From the NCBI GenBank assembly GCA_023262365.1, contig JALRBF010000111.1, positions 1 through 5,098 of the forward strand: a DNA stretch of 5,098 nt, given 5' to 3'. The DNA comes from Burkholderiaceae bacterium (GTDB taxonomy: Bacteria; Pseudomonadota; Gammaproteobacteria; Burkholderiales; Burkholderiaceae_C). This document shows, piece by piece, positions 1 through 5,098 of the stretch (position 1 is its first letter; every line of letters begins with the position of its first letter). The notes under the pieces were generated by a model, which was given only the letters and a program-made list of their open reading frames with translations, was not told where the DNA came from and did not search any database. Position numbers and translations under genes: made by a program.

Positions 1-254
1 CCCAACTCAAAGCGCGTGGCGTCGCGCCCGCACCAGCGCGCGCCGCGCTCGGTCATGGTCCAGCGGCGCGCCGGGCCGTACAGCGACACATTGAGGCAGC
101 AGTAATCGTTGGCATCGGGCTGCGCCCCACGGCGTTGCGCCCACGCGTAGTAGGGCGAGAACACGCTGCCCACAAAGGCAATGATGCTCAGGCCGTAGCG
201 GCCGCAGTCGCTCAGTGCGTCAAGGTACCACCAGAGGTAGCCACCGGATGGCAC
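1..254 (-). CDS. crtC: Carotenoid 1,2-hydratase (hydroxyneurosporene synthase), N-terminal part
   Basis: CrtC adds water across the terminal C-1,2 double bond of neurosporene or lycopene-type carotenes, making the 1-hydroxy end group that CrtD then desaturates. Seen: the frame reads GGYLWWYLDALSD, then IIAFVGSVFSPYYAWAQRR and LYGPARRWTMTERG, all typical of the CrtC N-terminus, and it stays open to the window edge, so the C-terminal part (most of the roughly 400-residue family length) is missing. The start is uncertain. CrtC-like sequence appears to begin at about 269 (PRFDQAV), but the only in-frame start codons are GTG at 254, used here (43-base overlap with crtD), and ATG at 413 (202-base overlap). 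Neither has a recognisable Shine-Dalgarno sequence, so translation probably depends on ribosomes finishing crtD. Identity is firm; the start is not. Confidence 0.87.
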   Translation of the reverse strand, partial: MPSGGYLWWYLDALSDCGRYGLSIIAFVGSVFSPYYAWAQRRGAQPDANDYCCLNVSLYGPARRWTMTERGARWCGRDATRFEL

Positions 255-1750
255 CGCTTGGTCAAAGCGGGGCTGGCCATCAGGGCCGCGGCCGCCTGTC
301 GTCCCGACAGCGCCGCCATGGGCACCCCCGGGCCCGGGTGCACGCTGCCCCCAGCCAAAAACAGCCCCGCGATCGGGCTGCTCGCCCCCGGCCGGCCGAA
401 CGCCGCCATCCATCCATGCGTGGCCTGGCCGTACAGGGCGCCGCCCGAGGCCGCAAAGCGTTGGTGAAAGGTCACCGGTGTGCAGCGCTGCATCTGGTGT
501 GGCTGCGGTTGCCAGCGCAGGCCACAGCGTTGCAGCAGTTTCATGGTGTGGTCTTCGCATGTTTGCCAGTCCTCCTCTTGCCAGCCGGGCCAGTCGCCGC
601 GCGCCGGTGCATTAACCAGGCACAGCGCGCGTTCGGCTTGTCCTGGGGCGGGGTCCTTGCCCACGCCACGGTCTTGGGCGCACAGGTAGACCGTGGGCTT
701 GGGCGGTAGCGTCCCGGTGCCAAAAATCGCCTCAAACTCGCTGGCGTAGTCGTCGTCAAAAAATACGTTGTGCCTGTCCAGCGCCACGCCGGCCGTGGCG
801 GTGTGTACCGCCCACGTCACGGCCGAGAGCGAGCGCGGTGGCGGCGTGCGCTCCACTGCGGCGCGCGCGGGCTCACCCAGCAGCCCCTGACGCAAGGCGT
901 TGGGGTCGCCGTTAAACACCACGGCGTCGGCCTCGAGGTGGCTGCCGTCTTGCAGTCGCACGCCGCTGACGCGTCCGCCCGTCAGCTCAATGCGTTGCAC
1001 CGCCGTGGCGCAGCGCAAATCCACGCCTTGGCTGGTGGCCAAGGCGGCCAGGGCCTCGGCCAGGGCGGCCATGCCGCCTTGCACGGCCCACACGCCTTGC
1101 ATTTCCACCTCGGCAATCAGCATCAGCGTGGCCGGCGCCTGCCACGGCGACGAGCCACAGTACGTGGCGTAGCGGCCAAACAATTGCTGCAGCTTGGGGT
1201 GATGCAGCTGACGCTGCAAGCTGCTCATGAGGCTGCGCATGGGGCCAATGCGGGTGAGGCTGGCTAGCCCTTGCCAGCCCATGGACTGGGTCAGTTGCGC
1301 CATGCTGGGTGCGGCCGCGCGGATGTATGGCGCCTCGAGCGCGCGGTACACCTGTGCGGCCTGGCGGCAAAACGCGGCAAAGCGGCGCGCCTCGGCGGCA
1401 CCAGCAAAGCGGCCCACGGCGTCTTCGCTGGCGCGACGATCGGCAAACAAATCCAGCGTGCTGCCGTCACCCCAAAAGTGCCGCGCCAGCACCGCCAGCG
1501 GCTGCAGCGTCACGGCGTCGCCTAAGCGCTGGCCACAGCGCGTAAACAAGGCGTCAAACACCCAGCGCATGGTCATCACGGTGGGGCCGGCGTCAATCGC
1601 CGCGCCGTCCACGTGCAGCGTGCGCATTTTGCCGCCCACTGAGGGCGCCGATTCGCATAGCGTGACTTGCATGCCCGCGTGCGCCAGCTCGGCCGCGCAG
1701 CTCAGGCCCGCCACGCCCGCGCCCACCACCACCACGCGCGTCTCAGGCAT
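212..1750 (-). CDS. crtD: Hydroxyneurosporene / methoxyneurosporene 3,4-desaturase (CrtI/CrtD family)
   Basis: This FAD-dependent carotenoid desaturase (512 aa) introduces the C-3,4 double bond into 1-hydroxy or 1-methoxy carotenoids, downstream of CrtC in the spheroidene pathway, and probably acts at the cytoplasmic membrane. Seen: an N-terminal dinucleotide-binding fold at residues 6-15 (VVVV then GAGVAG), Glu33 at the expected ribose-binding position, GGKMRT at 39-44, and the C-terminal family signature at 462-484 with AGGSVHPGPGVPMAAL. Length is normal for the family. The start is well placed because the flavin fold begins five residues in. Its ATG overlaps the end of crtA by 8 bases (ATGCCTGA), and no Shine-Dalgarno sequence precedes it, which suggests translational coupling. 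The related lycopene and phytoene desaturases (CrtI) are the main alternative; position between crtA and crtC and the C-terminal signature favour CrtD. Confidence 0.92.
   Translation of the reverse strand: MPETRVVVVGAGVAGLSCAAELAHAGMQVTLCESAPSVGGKMRTLHVDGAAIDAGPTVMTMRWVFDALFTRCGQRLGDAVTLQPLAVLARHFWGDGSTLDLFADRRASEDAVGRFAGAAEARRFAAFCRQAAQVYRALEAPYIRAAAPSMAQLTQSMGWQGLASLTRIGPMRSLMSSLQRQLHHPKLQQLFGRYATYCGSSPWQAPATLMLIAEVEMQGVWAVQGGMAALAEALAALATSQGVDLRCATAVQRIELTGGRVSGVRLQDGSHLEADAVVFNGDPNALRQGLLGEPARAAVERTPPPRSLSAVTWAVHTATAGVALDRHNVFFDDDYASEFEAIFGTGTLPPKPTVYLCAQDRGVGKDPAPGQAERALCLVNAPARGDWPGWQEEDWQTCEDHTMKLLQRCGLRWQPQPHQMQRCTPVTFHQRFAASGGALYGQATHGWMAAFGRPGASSPIAGLFLAGGSVHPGPGVPMAALSGRQAAAALMASPALTKRCHPVATSGGTLTH
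1743..1750 (-). other. crtA-crtD stop/start overlap (translational coupling)
   Basis: The minus strand reads ATGCCTGA: ATG starts crtD and TGA, in a different frame, ends crtA. The bases just upstream are GC-rich with no Shine-Dalgarno match, so crtD is probably translated by ribosomes that have just finished crtA. The overlap is seen; the coupling is inferred. Confidence 0.7.
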
Positions 1751-2492
1751 GGGCTGGGGCAGGGTGGCGCCATACGCCGCGCTGGCTCAGCAAGCCCAGC
1801 CGCACGAACAGCGACTCAGAGAAAAAGTCGTTTTTGTACGCGGCGGCCGCCGCACGTTGGTGCGCGCCGTCTTGCGCGTAGTCCTCCATGGCTTGGGTAT
1901 CACGCCACAGGCTAAACGTACATTGCCGCACCAGCGGCGCCTCGCCCAGCCCCATGGCCAACAAGCAGCCGTTGCTGCCTTGCAAGTCAGACTGCGCCGC
2001 CGGCGCATGACGCCAAAACGCCATGGCCTTGGCCGGCCGGATGCTGGCACGGGTGAGCACCGCCAGCGGCATTTTTTGTCGTGTCAGCGGCTGGGCAAAA
2101 CTTTGCGCGGGCGAGGGCACCCAACGGTGACCATCCCAGCTGCCGCGGGCCGAGTGAATTGCCATGATGCCAGCCCACCATTGGCGCGCCCGCTGTCGGT
2201 AGGCTTGCGCCAATTCACTGTCAAGCAACGCGTGGGCCGAGGCCTGGTTGGGCACCAAGGCCAGCACGCCTTGATGGCTGGCGCTGGGGCGCAGCGTAAA
2301 GCCGCCGTCGTGGCCGCTGCCCATGACCTTGGCAAAGCTCGCCCCGGCTTGCTCGCGCCACACGCTGCCGCCGCGCATCAGGCGCCGCCAGCCCCAGCTT
2401 TGGTGGTCCGGATGAAAATCCACCAGCAACACCACCACCACCCCCGACAGTGCCCCGTCGCCGGGCGCCGTAGGGGAGGGGTGGGTGGCCAT
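1743..2492 (-). CDS. crtA: Spheroidene monooxygenase (carotenoid 2-ketolase)
   Basis: CrtA oxidises spheroidene (or hydroxyspheroidene) at C-2 with molecular oxygen to give the keto form, spheroidenone; the characterised family is heme-dependent. Seen: 249 aa, close to family length, with the typical blocks LVDFHPDHQSWGWRRLM (23-39), KVMGSGHDGGFTLRPS (55-70), HSARGSWDG (113-121), LTRASIRPAKAMAFWR (146-161), GCLLAMGLGEAPLVRQCTFS (175-194) and YKNDFFSESLFVR (219-231). There is no signal peptide. The ATG lies one base after the pufC stop and has no clear Shine-Dalgarno sequence; a run of GTG codons at residues 18-21 offers less likely alternative starts. The gene follows pufC directly, as in the Rubrivivax pufBALMC-crtADC superoperon. 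Because the reaction needs oxygen, its presence implies ketocarotenoid formation in aerated or semi-aerobic cells (inference). Confidence 0.92.
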   Translation of the reverse strand: MATHPSPTAPGDGALSGVVVVLLVDFHPDHQSWGWRRLMRGGSVWREQAGASFAKVMGSGHDGGFTLRPSASHQGVLALVPNQASAHALLDSELAQAYRQRARQWWAGIMAIHSARGSWDGHRWVPSPAQSFAQPLTRQKMPLAVLTRASIRPAKAMAFWRHAPAAQSDLQGSNGCLLAMGLGEAPLVRQCTFSLWRDTQAMEDYAQDGAHQRAAAAAYKNDFFSESLFVRLGLLSQRGVWRHPAPAHA

Positions 2493-2493
2493 G

Positions 2494-3519
2494 TTACTTG
2501 GCCCCGCTGGCCAGCGAGGGGTAGTCTTTAAGCATGGAGGCGCCCAACAACGGCTTGTTTACGCCTTGGTGGCAGGTGGCGCAATTGACCTTGGCCAAGT
2601 CGCCCAACACGCCCTTGCGATTGGCCGGGAACACCTCGGTCAGCGGCGTGATGTACTGGTTGTTCACGTCGCGTGCCATGCGAATGCCGTGCCAGGCTTT
2701 AACGCGTTGCGGTGCCACATCCTCCCAGCTCGAAAACGCACGCGTGTTGTGGCAGTACGTGCAGTTGACCCCCAGCGAGGCCGACATGTGCACCATCAAA
2801 CCATACGTCCACTCGGTTTGCTTAATCGAGCTGCGGTTGCCCGTGGGCAGGGCGGTGGTGCCATTCACGCGAATGGCATGGTCGCCCAGCAAAAACGGCG
2901 TAAACGGGTCGTTGGGTAACGAGGCCAACGTGACGCTGGCCGCTGGGCTGTTTTGCCCCGCTTTGTCGCCAATAAAGTTTGCGCCCTTGGGCTCGTGGTC
3001 GGTCTTAAACCAAACCTGAGACGGCACCGCCTGGCCCCGGTGACAGGTGTAGCACGTCACCCCGGTGTCGGCCACGTGGGTCTTCCAGTTGGCGTTGATG
3101 TTTTGCGTCATCTCAATCATGCGCCGCGACACCACCTTGGTGTACTTGCTGTCCTCGGCCAAATTGGCCGGGTTGTGGCAGTAGTTGCAGCCCTCTTGCG
3201 GTGCAATCCAGCTGGTAATGGCCACCATCAAGCGGGTGAACTGGCCCACGCTCAAGTCGCCCAGCACTTGCACGTTTTGGTAAATCTGCGAAGCCTTGGG
3301 TCCCTCGGCCGGTGCTTGTGGCGTGGCCATGGGCACGGCGTTTAGGGCAACCTTGTCCTCCAGCGTGCGTGGGTTGACCACCTGCACCATGCCCGTGCCA
3401 CGAAAGCCGCTTTGCTCGCTTTGCATGGGCGGGCGCTCACAGGCGGCCAGCGTCACCAACGAGGCCAACGCCGCGAGCTTGGCACCACGCGCCAACCAAT
3501 GTGTGGATGATTGCAACAT
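2494..3519 (-). CDS. pufC: Photosynthetic reaction centre tetraheme cytochrome c subunit
   Basis: PufC (341 aa) sits on the periplasmic face of the reaction centre and passes electrons from soluble donors to the oxidised special pair. Seen: a lipoprotein signal, with Arg11 and Lys14, a hydrophobic stretch 15-22 and lipobox LAAC ending at Cys27, the likely lipid-anchored N-terminus. Four CxxCH heme sites lie at 111-115 (CNYCH), 156-160 (CYTCH), 253-257 (CTYCH) and 313-317 (CATCH). Placing them against the Blastochloris viridis cytochrome by spacing from each heme site puts the sixth ligands at Met98, Met134, Met242 and His148, all present, so all four hemes should be six-coordinate. A strong AGGAGG lies six bases before the ATG, inside the end of pufM. 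The soluble donor (HiPIP or a c-type cytochrome) cannot be told from this window. Confidence 0.97.
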   Translation of the reverse strand: MLQSSTHWLARGAKLAALASLVTLAACERPPMQSEQSGFRGTGMVQVVNPRTLEDKVALNAVPMATPQAPAEGPKASQIYQNVQVLGDLSVGQFTRLMVAITSWIAPQEGCNYCHNPANLAEDSKYTKVVSRRMIEMTQNINANWKTHVADTGVTCYTCHRGQAVPSQVWFKTDHEPKGANFIGDKAGQNSPAASVTLASLPNDPFTPFLLGDHAIRVNGTTALPTGNRSSIKQTEWTYGLMVHMSASLGVNCTYCHNTRAFSSWEDVAPQRVKAWHGIRMARDVNNQYITPLTEVFPANRKGVLGDLAKVNCATCHQGVNKPLLGASMLKDYPSLASGAK

Positions 3520-3521
3520 GT

Positions 3522-4496
3522 TCAGCCTCCTGAGCTAAGCGCGGGGTCGACCGCAGCGGGGTACATATCGGGGTAGGGCGGCGCCACGCCGTGCTTGATC
3601 GCCCACAAATACCAGTTGTCCACCACCGTGCCGGTGAGCAAAATGCCAATGCCGCCGGTAATGGGGCACAACACCGCAAACCACCACGCCCAGCGGTGAA
3701 TCGACTCCATGGTGGCGTTAAAGCCCATCGTCCAGCGCCAAAACAGCCCAGCGCGCTCGCTGGCCGTGCCGCGGTCAATAATTTGCTCAATTTCGCGTTC
3801 CCCACCAAAGCGGGTCACCGCCAAAATCGTTGCCCCGTGCATGGCAAACAACAACGTGGCGCCGTACAAAAAGACAATCGATAACGCGTGGAACGGGTTG
3901 TAGAACAAGTTACCGTAGCGCAACGAGAACGCGGCGGTCCAGTCCAGGTGCGGGAAGATGCCATACGGCACGCCCTCGCTCCACGAACCCATCAAAATCG
4001 GGCGAAACAAGCCCAGGCACAGGTACAGCCACAGCGCCGCGGCAAACGCCCACGCCACGTGCGTGCCCATGCCCAAGGCGCGGGCGCGGCGGTAGGTGCG
4101 GGCCCACCAAAACGCCAGCGACGCGGTGAGGAACAAGCCCACAATCAAATGCCAGCCGCCTTGGTTGAGCGGTGGAATCTCCAGCCCATAGGTGGGCGGC
4201 GGCGGCTCCAGCGACAGCCAGAACAACTGCCGCACAAACTGAATCGGGTCCCAGCCCACCGAAGCCAGCATGTTCATGCCGATTAAGGTAAAAGCGAACA
4301 GGCCGAGCATTAACGAGGCCAGCCCCAAGCCGCCCAAGTAAATCGGCCCGATTTGGGCGTTGCCTAGCTTGCCCAGCCAGTAAGACACCCACGGTTGGTT
4401 GCCGGTGCGCGGGCTGTTGCCCGGGCCCAGCGGCACACCACTGTGCACCGGCCCGGTGGCCTGCACGGTGGTGAACAAATTTTGGTATTGCGCCAT
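3522..4496 (-). CDS. pufM: Photosynthetic reaction centre M subunit
   Basis: The M subunit (324 aa) pairs with PufL in the membrane to hold the bacteriochlorophylls, bacteriopheophytins, quinones and iron of the type II reaction centre. Numbered from Met1 (one higher than Rhodobacter sphaeroides M), the ligands are all present: His183 (accessory bacteriochlorophyll), His203 (special pair), His220, Glu235 and His267 (non-heme iron), Trp253 (stacks on quinone A) and Tyr211. Five membrane helices lie at roughly 53-79, 111-140, 143-168, 198-226 and 260-286. Phe198 stands at the special-pair position equivalent to M197. The C-terminus runs about 15-20 residues beyond the Rhodobacter protein ([19 protein letters not shown]), as in M subunits that carry a bound cytochrome. 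The start is fixed by AGGAGA seven bases upstream and by the conserved AQYQNLF N-terminus. Confidence 0.98.
   Translation of the reverse strand: MAQYQNLFTTVQATGPVHSGVPLGPGNSPRTGNQPWVSYWLGKLGNAQIGPIYLGGLGLASLMLGLFAFTLIGMNMLASVGWDPIQFVRQLFWLSLEPPPPTYGLEIPPLNQGGWHLIVGLFLTASLAFWWARTYRRARALGMGTHVAWAFAAALWLYLCLGLFRPILMGSWSEGVPYGIFPHLDWTAAFSLRYGNLFYNPFHALSIVFLYGATLLFAMHGATILAVTRFGGEREIEQIIDRGTASERAGLFWRWTMGFNATMESIHRWAWWFAVLCPITGGIGILLTGTVVDNWYLWAIKHGVAPPYPDMYPAAVDPALSSGG
3526..3531 (-). promoter_or_regulatory. Ribosome binding site of pufC, inside the pufM coding region
   Basis: The minus strand reads AGGAGG, a six-base Shine-Dalgarno core, six bases before the pufC ATG. It lies wholly within the last codons of pufM (TCA GGA GGC, Ser-Gly-Gly) just before the pufM TGA, so the same bases serve both the tail of M and the start of the cytochrome. 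Confidence 0.88.
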
Positions 4497-4502
4497 GATG
4501 TG

Positions 4503-4509
4503 CTCTCCT
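4503..4509 (-). promoter_or_regulatory. Ribosome binding site of pufM
   Basis: The minus strand reads AGGAGAG in the 19-base pufL-pufM gap, with the AGGAGA core seven bases before the pufM ATG. It is a good Shine-Dalgarno match at optimal spacing, so pufM can recruit ribosomes itself as well as by coupling to pufL. Confidence 0.85.
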
Positions 4510-4515
4510 ACAGGC

Positions 4516-5098
4516 TTAGCTCAAAGGCCATTGCGACCAGATGGGCAGGTTAAGCCACCAGCTCCACCACTCGGGCCAACCTAGGCTCCAAAACGGTCCA
4601 CTGATGACGATACAAAGCGCGCTAAACAACACCGCCGCCAGCGCCAAAAACAAGCCCAAGCGGTGAATGCCCAACGTGCCAATCGAGTAGCCAATGAAGT
4701 CACGAAAGAAGGTGTCTTCGTGCTCAGGGGTTTTGACCTCGGTGCCTGGGGCTGGGTTGGTGGCCGACAAAATCAGCGACCCGTGCAGCGACAGCGCAAA
4801 CACCGTGGCAAAGAAAAAACTCACCGCCAACATGTGTGCGGGGTTGTAATGAAAGTGCAGGTACTGGTAACCCACGTTCGAGACCCAGTCCAGGTGGCTG
4901 AAGATCCCGTACGGAAAGCCGTGGCCCCAGGCGCCCATGAGCACCGGCCGCACCACCACCAGGGTGAAGTAGGCCAGGATGGCGACCGAAAACGCGACCG
5001 GCACGTGGTAACCCATGCCCAGCTTGCGGCAGATTTCAACCTCGCGCAGGGCCCAGGAGCCAAAGGCACCGAGCGCGCAGACCGTGATCAGCTGCCAC
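4516..5098 (-). CDS. pufL: Photosynthetic reaction centre L subunit, C-terminal part
   Basis: PufL partners PufM in the reaction centre and contributes the active electron-transfer branch and much of the quinone B pocket. The window holds the last 193 residues; the reading frame is open to the right edge, from [20 protein letters not shown] onward. By alignment the first visible residue is about L86 of Rhodobacter sphaeroides, so roughly 85 residues are missing and the full length would be about 278, normal for the family. Spacing matches exactly for Glu104 (bacteriopheophytin hydrogen bond), His116, His153 and His173 (bacteriochlorophyll ligands), His168 (hydrogen bond to the special pair), His190 and His230 (iron), and Glu212, Asp213 and Ser223 (proton delivery to quinone B). 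The gene ends in TAA, 19 bases before the pufM ATG. Confidence 0.98.
   Translation of the reverse strand, partial: WQLITVCALGAFGSWALREVEICRKLGMGYHVPVAFSVAILAYFTLVVVRPVLMGAWGHGFPYGIFSHLDWVSNVGYQYLHFHYNPAHMLAVSFFFATVFALSLHGSLILSATNPAPGTEVKTPEHEDTFFRDFIGYSIGTLGIHRLGLFLALAAVLFSALCIVISGPFWSLGWPEWWSWWLNLPIWSQWPLS

Noticed and set aside
267..280. A possible frameshift near the four-G run that would give crtC an ATG start.
   Set aside because: Adding a base would destroy the crtD stop and fuse the two proteins, while the sequence as given leaves crtD with a normal length and end. Kept only as a check under the crtC start finding.
327..338. A perfect 12-base palindrome, CCCGGGCCCGGG.
   Set aside because: It falls inside the conserved HPGPGVP codons of crtD and is explained by GC-rich Pro and Gly codons; there is no T tract or flanking symmetry to suggest a terminator or operator.
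2427..2443. A short ACC triplet run (GTG repeats on the coding strand).
   Set aside because: It encodes the Val run at residues 18-21 of CrtA in a hydrophobic strand; too short to call a microsatellite.
1227..2531. A 434-residue open reading frame on the plus strand, antisense to crtA and crtD.
   Set aside because: Its product is low-complexity and rich in Arg, Ala and Pro, it resembles no family I know, and it lies opposite two clear genes. Long antisense frames like this are common in GC-rich DNA.
4497..4515. A promoter or terminator in the pufL-pufM gap.
   Set aside because: The gap is 19 bases and is largely taken up by the pufM ribosome binding site; there is no hairpin or -35/-10 pair.

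Overview
The window is a slice of a purple-bacterial photosynthesis gene cluster, read entirely from the minus strand. In transcription order (right to left) it holds the 3' part of pufL, then complete pufM, pufC, crtA and crtD, and the 5' part of crtC. Genes cover everything except 22 bases: 19 between pufL and pufM, 2 between pufM and pufC, and 1 between pufC and crtA. The crtA/crtD and crtD/crtC junctions overlap. I see no RNA genes, insertion sequences, CRISPR arrays or attachment sites, and no gap large enough for a terminator or stand-alone promoter.

Organism: base composition is high in G+C. The order pufL-M-C followed directly by crtA-D-C is the arrangement described for the betaproteobacterium Rubrivivax gelatinosus (pufBALMC-crtADC). 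In Rhodobacter the carotenoid genes are arranged differently and pufX replaces pufC. I infer a phototrophic betaproteobacterium of the Burkholderiales (Rubrivivax, Rhodoferax or Limnohabitans-like), without a species call.

How the genes work together: PufL and PufM form the core of a type II (quinone) reaction centre, and every pigment and iron ligand I could check is present. PufC is the membrane-anchored tetraheme cytochrome that re-reduces the photo-oxidised special pair. CrtC, CrtD and CrtA belong to the spheroidene branch of carotenoid synthesis: 1,2-hydration, 3,4-desaturation and oxidation at C-2. They supply carotenoid to the reaction centre and light-harvesting proteins encoded by the same transcript. 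The methyltransferase crtF and the antenna genes pufBA are not in the window.

This is a known type of locus, not a new system. The points worth a second look are the unclear start of crtC, which has no ATG near its conserved beginning and must overlap crtD; the pufC ribosome binding site lying inside the last codons of pufM; and the uninterrupted coupling of photosystem and pigment genes.
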